In this document: one piece after another, positions 35,467 through 43,203 of the stretch
Position numbering within the stretch: the first letter of the stretch is position 1
How the letters are laid out: each line of letters begins with the position of its first letter
Assembly (NCBI GenBank): GCA_963668325.1
Contig: OY764222.1
Location: 2,976,001-3,040,000 of the forward strand
DNA length: 64,000 nucleotides
Direction: 5' to 3'
Source: MPNP01 sp963668325
Lineage (GTDB): Bacteria > Pseudomonadota > Alphaproteobacteria > Rhodobacterales > Rhodobacteraceae
Program-made: the position numbers and the translations under genes
Notes under the pieces: generated by a model
The model's database searches: none
The model's input: only the letters and a program-made list of their open reading frames with translations
Told to the model about the DNA's origin: nothing

Positions 35467-35721
35467 ATGAAATCAATTATTATCATATCAGTGATTACGA
35501 TAACCCTGACAACTACTTTCCTGGGATCCCCAAGTGGGGATCTGGGCGGAAACATGTTGTTTTTGACTTTATCGCTCCCAGGGCTATCGCTTTTGAAAAT
35601 TTTCAGATGGTGTGTCCCCTGTTTTGCTACGATATTTTCACAGCAAACAACATTTCGAGACATAAAATCACAGAAATTTACCCAAAATGGCTTAAGGGAA
35701 TCATCTCCATGGGTAAATTAA
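35467..35721 (+). CDS. Hypothetical small protein with signal-like N-terminus (weak)
   Basis: 84 residues starting MKSIIIISVITITLTTTFLG, a plausible signal peptide, with AAAGGA nine bases before the ATG. The remainder has no recognised domain. It runs through one arm of an inverted repeat and the GATCCCC hairpin, so much of the frame may be accidental extension over non-coding repeat sequence. No homologue is recognised. It could equally be spurious. Confidence 0.3.
   Translation: MKSIIIISVITITLTTTFLGSPSGDLGGNMLFLTLSLPGLSLLKIFRWCVPCFATIFSQQTTFRDIKSQKFTQNGLRESSPWVN
35579..35598. repeat. 20-bp inverted repeat, left arm
   Basis: It is the exact reverse complement of 35743-35762. An 11-bp direct repeat (TTATCGCTCCC) stands immediately outside the left arm at 35569-35579 and immediately outside the right arm at 35763-35773. 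Confidence 0.75.
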
Positions 35722-35742
35722 GTATAAATTGATATAAAATAA

Positions 35743-35762
35743 TTTCAAAAGCGATAGCCCTG
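35743..35762. repeat. 20-bp inverted repeat, right arm
   Basis: Right arm of the inverted repeat that begins at 35579. The adjoining AGCGATA-GCCCTGT-TATCGCT can itself fold into a 7-bp hairpin. Confidence 0.75.
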
Positions 35763-35925
35763 TTATCGCTCCCCCTGATTAACACGAAGAACAATTAAAA
35801 AGCATAATAGTGGGATCCTGACCTTTTATCCCTTTTCAAACAAAGATGTTTTTTTGCAAATTGTTCCAATTCATCCTGTATTTTCCTAACCAGGAAGCAA
35901 TGACAATTTGATTTTGGCAGGATTG

Positions 35926-35960
35926 ATATGCTGACATATTGTATATACTTACTTTTATAA
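35926..35960 (+). promoter_or_regulatory. Putative brnT promoter with operator-like palindromes
   Basis: CTGACA (35931-35936) is 17 bp from TTTATA (35954-35959), a fair -35/-10 pair placed 60 bp before the brnT ATG. Overlapping it are ATATG-CTGA-CATAT (35926-35939) and GTATATAC (35941-35948). These are candidate binding sites for the DNA-binding BrnA antitoxin, which represses its own operon in known systems. Confidence 0.4.
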
Positions 35961-36019
35961 CACTAAATAGCGGAGATATAAAATGAAAAATTGCCCTAGG
36001 ATTAAAAGGATATATAAAC

Positions 36020-36318
36020 ATGAAAGAGGAATTCGAGTGGGACGAAAACAAACGTCTTACGAACCTGGAAAAGCATAAGCTTGATTTCAAGGATGCAATT
36101 AAAATTTTCAACAACACCCAGGTGGAACATGTCCCATCAGATTATCGGGGCGAGAAACGCTGGGTAACCATAGGAGAACTAGACGGGCGGGCGATCATGG
36201 TAGTATGGACCCATCGAGGGTCAAAAAACGGATCATTACTGCTCGTAAGTTAGGAAAAAATGACCAAGGAAAATATCAGACATATGACCCTGGAGGAAGC
36301 ACTCCGGACCAAGGGTGA
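36020..36318 (+). pseudogene. brnT: BrnT-family toxin, frameshifted
   Basis: The open frame 36020-36253 gives 77 residues, beginning with the BrnT pattern EFEWDENKRLTNLEKHKLDF and continuing through RWVTIGELDGRAIMVVWTHRG. It then leaves the family: SKNGSLLLVS ends the protein. Adding one A to the A6 run at 36223-36228 restores KKRIITARKLGKND, the expected BrnT C-terminal strand (RIISARxA), and the frame then runs to 36318, into brnA. BrnT is a RelE-like ribonuclease toxin. The lesion is most simply an inactivating deletion, but slippage on the A-run or a sequence error is possible. Ribosome-binding site AAAGGA lies 9 nt upstream. Confidence 0.75.
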
Positions 36319-36556
36319 AACCGACTGGGAGGCCCTGGATCGCATGGAACCAATTCCCGATCCCGAGGAAGGGATTTTGGACTGGTCCCGGGCCCAGGTT
36401 GAAATGCCACGACCCAAGCAACCCGTATCCCTGCGGCTGGATGCGGATGTTGTTGATTTCTTCAAGACCCAGGGGAAGGGCTATCAGACTCGCATCAATG
36501 CGGTCCTGCGGACTTACATGCAGGCTCACTTGGAAGAGATTACCCGCTCATCCTGA
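36260..36556 (+). CDS. brnA: BrnA-family antitoxin
   Basis: 98 residues. The C-terminal half has KQPVSLRLDADVVDFFKTQG and YQTRINAVLRTYM, the ribbon-helix-helix DNA-binding segment typical of BrnA. The N-terminal half is acidic (DRMEPIPDPEEGILDWSRAQ) and would wrap the toxin. It follows the frameshifted brnT by 6 nt and would overlap the restored toxin frame. The antitoxin frame is intact. BrnA normally neutralises BrnT and represses the brnTA promoter. AGGA lies 5 nt before the start. Confidence 0.87.
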   Translation: MTKENIRHMTLEEALRTKGETDWEALDRMEPIPDPEEGILDWSRAQVEMPRPKQPVSLRLDADVVDFFKTQGKGYQTRINAVLRTYMQAHLEEITRSS

Positions 36557-36917
36557 AAACCACCGATATTTTAAGCCAGAAAATATCCGGATATAAGTTT
36601 CTGCAGAGTGCAACAGGGTATCAGGCCCTAGTCGAAATACCCCCAAGATAGATGATCTAGCAAAATCCACTAACCAATTCGGCCATGAATGATCCGAATA
36701 CCTATGAACAGGGGACAAACATCCATTCCACCAAAACTAGCTAAAACGACTATTTGCGGTTAGCTGTTCTATCCGGGCCCAGACGAATTTTCTTTAAAAC
36801 GCCTGGAACCCCCACCAGAATGGAACAAAACGCCCTTCCAGACAAAAATTCCTACTTAACATAATAGGGGATTATGGGCCCAGGGAAATGGGCCAAAAGG
36901 GAAGATGAAGGGGTGGC
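36557..36917. other. Non-coding stretch between brnA and the coiled-coil gene
   Basis: No gene is supported. A compact hairpin GGCCCA-GGGAAA-TGGGCC lies at 36877-36894, beyond the 3' end of the minus-strand coiled-coil gene. It lacks a T-run on either side, so it is only a weak terminator candidate. Confidence 0.45.
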
Positions 36918-37193
36918 TCAGTTCAGGACGAAGCTCTGAATGGTTATGGCGAACAGGATAACGCCGATAATGGTCAGGATCAAGCGCGTTTCGCGTTTGG
37001 CGAACTCGGTGGAAAGATTAGCCAAGGCCGTATCGCGTTTGGCACTATCAGCCCGCATGGTTTCCAGCGTGCCATGAATATCTGATTTCATGACTTCCAG
37101 CGTGGCCTGGATATCCGTTTGCATAATCTCATAATCCTTCTTCAGAAACTCAACTTGCTGGGCAAGTTCGCGATTATCCGGTTCTTTATTCAT
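36918..37193 (-). CDS. Small coiled-coil protein with C-terminal membrane anchor (DUF1640-like)
   Basis: 91 residues from the ATG at 37193; a longer frame back to 37340 adds a Cys/His/Pro-rich stretch that does not look like protein. The body is a helical coiled coil with an 11-residue periodicity (DIQATLEVMKS, DIHGTLETMRA, then DSAKRDTALAN). It ends with FAKRETRLILTIIGVILFAI, a tail anchor. This layout resembles the DUF1640/CCDC90 family, short tail-anchored coiled-coil proteins often seen next to toxin-antitoxin or mobile genes. Function unknown. Confidence 0.6.
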   Translation of the reverse strand: MNKEPDNRELAQQVEFLKKDYEIMQTDIQATLEVMKSDIHGTLETMRADSAKRDTALANLSTEFAKRETRLILTIIGVILFAITIQSFVLN

Positions 37194-37323
37194 TACAGTA
37201 TAATATAGCAGTGTGGTTTGACAAATCAATTCACAATGGCAGGATAGAGGAGTGGCATCACTCGCCAGGCAGCTTGGGTTCCAGCAGTGGGGAGCTGCAG
37301 GATTGTCAATTGACAACCCTGGT

Positions 37324-37791
37324 CTAGCAAGCATCGGCATTCACCCGCAGATATTCGTCAAGAAATTCATCAATCAATTGCGATACTGACGTCAGGATGT
37401 AATTGGAATCATTACCATGTGTTCCAGTAAAAACTGTTTCCCAGGTAGTTCCGATCCCCTCTCTCCCGGCAAACTCCAGATCAACAAGAATTTTATTTAA
37501 TCCAACATCAATATTGAAGGCAACACCAACAACATGAACGGTTACAAATATAGCTACACCAGTCCGTTCGCCGGCATACAAACGGGCGGATCGCAAACGA
37601 CTTCTTGTAGCGATTTCTACCGCTTCCTCGGTGAGATCAATCTCTGTTTTACTCGTTTGAAGGGTGACCAATAAATTAACAGGTTGGCAGCCAGTCTATA
37701 ACTGGAAACGCTCGTAATCAGAAAAGTCATCTGAAGCAACCGAACCTGTCGCCATTAAGACCAGCAATAATGAAACAATAAAAATACGCAT
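37324..37791 (-). pseudogene. Secreted protein gene of unknown function interrupted by an in-frame TAG
   Basis: Starting at ATG 37791 the frame encodes a clean signal peptide (MRIFIVSLLLVLMATGSVAS) and DDFSDYERFQL. It then meets TAG (37696-37698) and continues in the same frame for about 124 more codons to 37324. The downstream part (LQTSKTEIDLTEEAVEIATR, then RLYAGERTGVAIFV and SQLIDEFLDEYLRVN) reads like real protein. One nonsense mutation therefore splits an otherwise intact small exported protein of about 155 residues. Alternatively the part from TTG 37671 is translated alone without a signal. No family is recognised. Confidence 0.62.
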
Positions 37792-38255
37792 CCTGTGTCC
37801 CTTTATCTGGTTATGTAATACTCTATACTATACCTCTGATTTTATAGTATCGGTTTATTAGTAAATTTCCGAAGAAATTTCCTAGTTCTATCCCGACCCG
37901 AGCGTTCATTTTTGAAAAATGAATTGGAAATAATACTTTATCCCGTTTTTCATTGGCCCATAGAGCTGTATTCAGTGGATTAAAATACAATTTGGTCAAC
38001 TTGGTCAAGAATCTCTTTCAAGAATTCCAAATTGTTACCCCCTATTGGCATTCTTGAAATTTGTTTTCTAACTGGTTTTAAGGACAAACCATTCATTACC
38101 AACCTTTGAACTTATTATAAAACCATCCGCTAACCATATTGCCCTATTGCAATTTAATGCCTGTTAATGTTGGCTTATCCCTTAATTCTAAATTGACCGC
38201 TTCCCAATCATAAGCACCCCCCCGTTAACCAGGGTAATTATTCCAAATATGTCTT
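37792..38255. other. Non-coding stretch before the second BrnT-type locus
   Basis: No gene is supported in either strand. A 61-codon minus-strand open frame at 37823-38008 lacks a ribosome-binding site and any family signal. The sequence is AT-rich in its first half and holds no clear hairpin terminator. Confidence 0.45.
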
Positions 38256-38483
38256 ATGATTTTTGAGTATGATCAAAATAAAAGCGTGGCAAATGAGGCC
38301 AAGCTTGGTCCGACCTTGGATTGCTGGAGATTGAAGGAAAGTCAAGAGATGAGGTGCGGGGACAAGTTTTGGACAGCTGTCTGGACCCGGCGTGGTGAGG
38401 ATAGCGAGATCACCCGCATTATTTCCGTTCGCCGAGCCCGAAAGAAGGAGATCAAAAGTTATGAAGAAAATGATCACAGCTGA
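38256..38483 (+). pseudogene. Decayed BrnT-family toxin gene
   Basis: The frame opens MIFEYDQNKSVANEAK and closes KFWTAVWTRRGE...TRIISVRRARKKEIKSYEE, clear BrnT ends. The middle is wrong in this frame. In the +2 frame, bases about 38306-38360 encode WSDLGLLEIEGKSRDEVR, the normal central BrnT segment (LWxDPxLLEIxxKxxDExR). So at least two frame-changing lesions, plus loss of about 8 codons before and about 8 after this segment, have occurred. The 75-residue product is not expected to be an active ribonuclease. The adjacent antitoxin gene begins before its stop. Confidence 0.72.
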
Positions 38484-38697
38484 AGAATTTGATGCCAAGT
38501 TTGATGCTGGCGAAGATATTGATGATTATGTGGATTGGTCCACGGCACAACCCCTGAACCCACAAACCAAACGGGTGTATCTAAAGCTCCCCTTACGGGT
38601 TGTAAATAGCCTTGACAAGCAGGCCAAACGCCAAGGTCTTCCCCGGTCATCGCTGATTGAAAAAATGATTTCTGAAAAGCTGGAGTCAGCATCCTGA
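38461..38697 (+). CDS. CopG/BrnA-type antitoxin of the second locus
   Basis: 78 residues from ATG 38461 (the longer frame from 38392 is translated over the toxin remnant and is rejected). It begins MKKMITAEEFDAKFDAGEDI, the pattern seen in antitoxins partnering this BrnT subgroup. It ends with a ribbon-helix-helix (KRVYLKLPLRVVNSLDKQAK, then SLIEKMISEKLE). The gene overlaps the decayed toxin by 23 bp. It seems intact, so it may persist as a solitary antitoxin or act on the other locus. Confidence 0.8.
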   Translation: MKKMITAEEFDAKFDAGEDIDDYVDWSTAQPLNPQTKRVYLKLPLRVVNSLDKQAKRQGLPRSSLIEKMISEKLESAS

Positions 38698-38882
38698 TTT
38701 CAGGGATTATCAGGGCTGGTATTGACCAAAATATGGTCACGAAGCGTGTCATGATGCGGACACGCCACTATGTCATGCCGCAGGAGTATAGATAAATCCT
38801 TGCAGAATTGAAATCCTTTATCTGGGGCAACCCCAGACCCCATTCGGTTAGTAAGTGTAGAAAGATTTTATTGATACCTAAC

Positions 38883-39662
38883 CTATATTGTTGCGTTAAC
38901 TGCCCCACCATCAATCAACAGGTTTTGACCAACGATAAAACTGGCTTGTTGGGAACATAAAAATGCACAGGCTGCACCAAATTCTTCAATTTCCCCATAA
39001 CGGCGAGCGGGAATGGTTTTTTTTCGCTCATTTGCTGCTGCTTCCCGTGTCATACCTGATATTTGGGCTGTTTCTTCATCAAGGTAAACAGCTCTATCCG
39101 TTGCGTGGATACCAGGAAGGAGATTGTTTATGGTAACTCCATATTGGGCAACTTGTCTGGAAGTTCCTGCAACAAAACCAGTAAGCCCGGCCCTGGCAGT
39201 ATTCGATAAACCCAATACCGGTATCGGGGCCTTAACAGATTGTGAGGTAATGTTTACTACCCTTCCCCACCCCTTATCTATCATTTTGGGGAGGGCTAAT
39301 TTCATCATTTCAATTGGTGCAAGCAAATTACTGTCAAAGGCTGAAATAAAATCTTCTCGCTTCCAATCAGTCCACATGCCAGCCTTCGGACCGGCTGCAT
39401 TGTTAACGACTATATCGGGATTGGGACAGGCCTCAAAGAGTTTCTTTCTTCCTTCCTCCGTTGTGACATCACCTTGAATTTCAACAACTTCAACCCCAAA
39501 TTTAGATCTGATTTTACTCCCGGAGGCAAGCAAACTTTCTTTTCCTCGCCCATTAATTACAAGGTTGACACCTTCTTCAGCGAGTGCTTGGGCACACCCA
39601 AAACCTAGACCTTTAGTCGAAGCACAAACAATTGCCCATTTACCTCCAATTCCAAAGTCCAT
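38883..39662 (-). CDS. SDR-family protein with non-standard active site
   Basis: 259 residues, full length. The cofactor loop is unusual (CASTKGLGFGCAQALAEEG instead of TGxxxGIG) and is followed by NNAAGP. At the catalytic position the usual YxxxK is replaced by SNTAR within LGLSNTARAGLTGF; a Ser (ITSQSV) is still present. This LSNxxRxxL form defines a recognised side branch of SDRs often annotated as 3-oxoacyl-ACP reductase-like. A classical mechanism cannot be assumed. It is monocistronic, divergent from the helicase gene. Confidence 0.83.
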   Translation of the reverse strand: MDFGIGGKWAIVCASTKGLGFGCAQALAEEGVNLVINGRGKESLLASGSKIRSKFGVEVVEIQGDVTTEEGRKKLFEACPNPDIVVNNAAGPKAGMWTDWKREDFISAFDSNLLAPIEMMKLALPKMIDKGWGRVVNITSQSVKAPIPVLGLSNTARAGLTGFVAGTSRQVAQYGVTINNLLPGIHATDRAVYLDEETAQISGMTREAAANERKKTIPARRYGEIEEFGAACAFLCSQQASFIVGQNLLIDGGAVNATI

Positions 39663-39783
39663 TTCTCAATCCTATCCTAACTAAATCAACTCATGCTAAA
39701 ATTATTCACTCAACCCCCATGTTCCTTTTTTCATCAATTTAAGGCAAAAAAGGGGTACATCAAATCTACACAAGGGAAAACAA

Positions 39784-41511
39784 ATGAAAACTTTTAAGGA
39801 TTTTGGCTTAGATACCAAAGTTTTAAATGCCATTGAAACACTAGGTTATGATAAACCAACAGAAATTCAAGCACATACAATAGAACCTGCCATCAACGGC
39901 CGGGATATTTTAGGCATAGCCCAAACAGGAAGCGGGAAAACAGCCGCATTCCTAATTCCGTTAATCAAGAGGCTAGCCGAAGGTAAAGCAAAAGCCAGAA
40001 TGCCAAGAGGCTTGATTCTTACCCCCACAAGAGAACTAGCCGCCCAAATAGAGGAAAATTACAACGAACTCTCCAAGGAAATCAAATTATCAAGTACATT
40101 GATCATTGGTGGAACATCCTATCAGGAGCAAAAAAAAGCATTTAGTGTCGGTGTTGATATCATTATTGGAACCCCGGGAAGAATTTATGATCATCTGGAG
40201 CGGCAGAATGTGATGCTTCATGGCATACAGTTCCTGGTCATTGATGAGGCGGATAGAATGCTCGACGAAGGATTTATTCCCCAGGTTGAAATGATCTGTT
40301 CAAGAACATCACCACTAAGGCAGACTTTATTTTTCTCTGCAACCATGAATCCTGAAATTGAAAAGCTTGGTGATAATTTCCTGACAGATCCCTTGCGAAT
40401 TGAAGTCAGTCCCAGAGCCTCGGTATCAGATGATATTGAACAACTCGTCTATCTCGTCGAATCAAGCGATTCAAGAGAAGTATTCAAAAAAAAGAGAACT
40501 ATCCTCAGAAAAATCATTACAAATTTTGGTGATGATCTTTCCAACGCCATTATCTTCAGCAACACCAAAAACAATGTTGATATTTTACAAAAATCCATGA
40601 AATACCATGGGTACAAAAGTGAATCCATCCACGGAGACCATACCCAAACGGCACGGACCGAAGCCTTGACCAATTTTCGGAACGGAGATATTCAGTTCCT
40701 TATTGCTTCAGATGTTGCTTCGAGGGGATTGGATATACCATTGGTGTCCCATGTCATAAACCTTGATGTACCATCCAATCCTGAGGATTACATACATAGA
40801 ATTGGAAGGACGGGTCGTGCTGGTAACAAGGGAACTTCTGTTACATTGTGTAGCAAGAAAGAACTCAGCTCCCTTGGCAATATTGAAAGCCTTATGTCCC
40901 AACCTTTAAATAAATATAAAATTGTACTTAAAGGAAGGTCTCAATCATTGAAAATTATTCCTATTGATGAAGACCTGCAAAACTCCCGGGGAAAAGCCAC
41001 GGATATGAATACCCAAGAACAAAGAACTGCCGAAGAAAATGAGGATTCACCCTTCGAAGAAAATGAATCTAACCCCAAATCAAAGCGGAAGGGAAAAAGC
41101 AGTTCTCCCAAGGTAAGAAAGGCCAAGGATTTACTTCAAGTCAAAAATGAAACCAATATTGTTACAGAGACCAGTCCTGAAAATAAACAATCAGTGGAAT
41201 TACCTGAGGACAATCCAGAAACCAACCCTAGGAAACCAGTTAGGAGAAGATGGTCTTACCGCAAAAAGGATTTACCTAGAAGGAAGCCTAGACATAATGC
41301 TGAAAGTGATGTGGATAACATTTCAGACCTAAGTTCTTCAGGCGAATCACTTCCCGTCGAAGTTACTCAAGCAACAACTGAAGAATTTGATCGAAATACC
41401 AAGCAAAAAAGTAAAAAGGAATCAAAAAAGACCAAAATAAATCCTGGAAATCCTAAAAACAGGGGATTTGAGGGCAGGACACCCGCTTTCGCATTCTATG
41501 ATTTTGAGTGA
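39784..41511 (+). CDS. DEAD-box ATP-dependent RNA helicase with basic C-terminal extension
   Basis: 575 residues. All helicase motifs are present: FKDFGLDTKVLNAIETLGYD with the Q motif PTEIQ, AQTGSGKT, PTRELAAQ, GTPGR, DEAD (VIDEADRML), SAT, and HRIGRTGRAG. The core ends near residue 385. The last about 190 residues are a low-complexity Lys/Arg/Glu/Ser/Pro tail, as in RhlE-like helicases where it binds RNA. It likely remodels rRNA or mRNA. It is convergent with the RNase J gene only 21 bp away, an interesting but not diagnostic neighbour. Confidence 0.9.
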   Translation: MKTFKDFGLDTKVLNAIETLGYDKPTEIQAHTIEPAINGRDILGIAQTGSGKTAAFLIPLIKRLAEGKAKARMPRGLILTPTRELAAQIEENYNELSKEIKLSSTLIIGGTSYQEQKKAFSVGVDIIIGTPGRIYDHLERQNVMLHGIQFLVIDEADRMLDEGFIPQVEMICSRTSPLRQTLFFSATMNPEIEKLGDNFLTDPLRIEVSPRASVSDDIEQLVYLVESSDSREVFKKKRTILRKIITNFGDDLSNAIIFSNTKNNVDILQKSMKYHGYKSESIHGDHTQTARTEALTNFRNGDIQFLIASDVASRGLDIPLVSHVINLDVPSNPEDYIHRIGRTGRAGNKGTSVTLCSKKELSSLGNIESLMSQPLNKYKIVLKGRSQSLKIIPIDEDLQNSRGKATDMNTQEQRTAEENEDSPFEENESNPKSKRKGKSSSPKVRKAKDLLQVKNETNIVTETSPENKQSVELPEDNPETNPRKPVRRRWSYRKKDLPRRKPRHNAESDVDNISDLSSSGESLPVEVTQATTEEFDRNTKQKSKKESKKTKINPGNPKNRGFEGRTPAFAFYDFE

Positions 41512-41532
41512 TTTTTTCTAATTTTGCCCAAA

Positions 41533-43203
41533 TTAAATTTTTGAAAAAACAACCTTTATCACGGGACTTTTTCCGAAGTAATCGACACAGAATCGTTTAA
41601 CAGACTTTGCTACCATATTCTTGAATTCAGATTCTCGCGTAAGTTTTTGGACGGAAACTTGGTTTAAATTGGATAAAATTTTCGATTTCAGTTCATTTTC
41701 AAATTCTTCAAATGTTTCGGTATGTAAACCCGAGACCTGAACACTAATTCCTTCCCTCGTAAACCCGTTAGATTTATTTTTAAGATAAACAGAAACATGG
41801 CCATTTTGGGCCATTTTCAGCCTTTCACTTATGGAATTATCATTGAAATCCAGCAATAGATTCCCATCAATACACAACTTCCCAATTTTTTCTTTTTCCT
41901 CCCTTAAAACCTCCTCACGAAGAATATCTATCTTGGAACCATTAGGTACAACGAGGGCTTTAAATCCTGAATTTATTGCTATTTCTGCATGCTTTTTCAA
42001 ATGCCTGTAATCGCCATGCATTGGGATGACCAAATTTGGATTTGCAAGTTTATGGAGTTTCTCAAGATCTGATATATTTGGATGTCCTGATACATGGTAT
42101 AGACCCGAAGTATCATCAATAACATCGACTCCCAATTCTGCAAATCGGTTTTGAATCTTGCTAACGGGTACTTCATTACCAGGAATGGTTTTTGAGGAAT
42201 AAATTAGCGTATCTCCCCTTTTCACTTTGATTCCCTTGAATGAACCTCCTCTTGATAATTGAGCAGTCGCTGCTCTCCCTTCCCCCTGGCTACCGGTTGC
42301 CAAAACAACCAAGCTGTTTCTTGGCAGGTTTCGGGCCTCACCTATCGAAATTATGTTTGGTAGATCCACCAAAATACCTACTTCAAGGGCAAGATTTACC
42401 ATCCTGTTCATTGCTCTTCCTAGAAGAACGACAAAACGTTCACAATGCTCTGCTGCTAGGGAAATTTGGTAAATCCTGGCAATATGGGAAGCAAAAGTTG
42501 TCGCTATTACCATACCCTCGCATTCCTCAATGAGGTTCATCAAATTCGGACCAAGATTTGACTCGGATCTTCCTGCCCCAACATTTAGGGCGTTGGTAGA
42601 ATCACAAACTAAGGCCAAGATTTTTTCATTGGAAATTTCCTCCCATATATCCTCATCAAATGGATCGCCGATGATCGGGTTGTGATCAATTTTGAAATCC
42701 CCGGTATGAACTATCCTCCCAGCAGGTGTATCAATAATTAAACTTGAGGATTCAGGGATTGAATGGGAGATTGGAAGATAAGATACTTGAAATGGCCCTG
42801 CACTGATTGTCTCTGGATAGGTTTCGGCAGTATGAAAAAGATTATTATTCCCACCATATTCCTTAACACGATCCAAGGCAATTTGTTTGGAGAAATCTCT
42901 TGCATAGACTGGAACATTCAAATCCTGAGTAATAAACGATACTGCTCCCACATGATCCAAATGGCCATGGGTCAAGAATATGGCTTCAACTTGGGATTTT
43001 CTTTCTAATAACCAAGAATAATCAGGCAGTATCAGGTTTACCCCTGGGGCTGTTTCCAAATCAGGGAATAAAACACCAGTATCAACGACAATGAACCTTT
43101 CTTTACCCTTGGTACCATACCCATAGACATACATGTTCATGCCTATTTCACCGGCCCCTCCAAAGGGAAGATATATCAACCTAGGTTTTGTCATAAGATC
43201 CAT
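41533..43203 (-). CDS. rnj: Ribonuclease J
   Basis: 556 residues, normal for RNase J. The metallo-beta-lactamase motif HGHLDHVGAV, a second set of ligands (SHSIPESS, HTGDFKID) and the beta-CASP region with SGHPNISDL (SGH motif) and PMHGDYRHLKKHA are visible. RNase J is an endo/5'-exoribonuclease in rRNA maturation and mRNA decay. In Alphaproteobacteria it is encoded behind nuo, birA and coaX, exactly as here. Its start overlaps coaX by 23 bp, indicating coupled translation. Confidence 0.93.
   Translation of the reverse strand: MDLMTKPRLIYLPFGGAGEIGMNMYVYGYGTKGKERFIVVDTGVLFPDLETAPGVNLILPDYSWLLERKSQVEAIFLTHGHLDHVGAVSFITQDLNVPVYARDFSKQIALDRVKEYGGNNNLFHTAETYPETISAGPFQVSYLPISHSIPESSSLIIDTPAGRIVHTGDFKIDHNPIIGDPFDEDIWEEISNEKILALVCDSTNALNVGAGRSESNLGPNLMNLIEECEGMVIATTFASHIARIYQISLAAEHCERFVVLLGRAMNRMVNLALEVGILVDLPNIISIGEARNLPRNSLVVLATGSQGEGRAATAQLSRGGSFKGIKVKRGDTLIYSSKTIPGNEVPVSKIQNRFAELGVDVIDDTSGLYHVSGHPNISDLEKLHKLANPNLVIPMHGDYRHLKKHAEIAINSGFKALVVPNGSKIDILREEVLREEKEKIGKLCIDGNLLLDFNDNSISERLKMAQNGHVSVYLKNKSNGFTREGISVQVSGLHTETFEEFENELKSKILSNLNQVSVQKLTRESEFKNMVAKSVKRFCVDYFGKSPVIKVVFSKI

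Larger units (their letters stand above)
35193..36019. other. Mostly non-coding accessory stretch with short repeats
   Basis: Only one weak gene candidate (35467-35721) lies here. The region carries a 14-bp direct repeat, a 20-bp inverted repeat flanked by an 11-bp direct repeat, and GATCCCC-AAGT-GGGGATC at about 35525-35542. It looks like remnants of small mobile or repetitive sequences at the left side of the toxin-antitoxin island. Confidence 0.5.

Noticed and set aside
36877..36894. GGCCCA-GGGAAA-TGGGCC hairpin as an intrinsic terminator
   Set aside because: No T-run on either strand; kept only as a note in the intergenic entry.
37194..37340. N-terminal extension of the coiled-coil gene
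   Set aside because: It adds a Cys/His/Pro-rich stretch; the ATG at 37193 gives a clean coiled-coil protein.
37823..38008. 61-codon minus-strand open frame
   Set aside because: No ribosome-binding site, no family resemblance, AT-rich non-coding composition.
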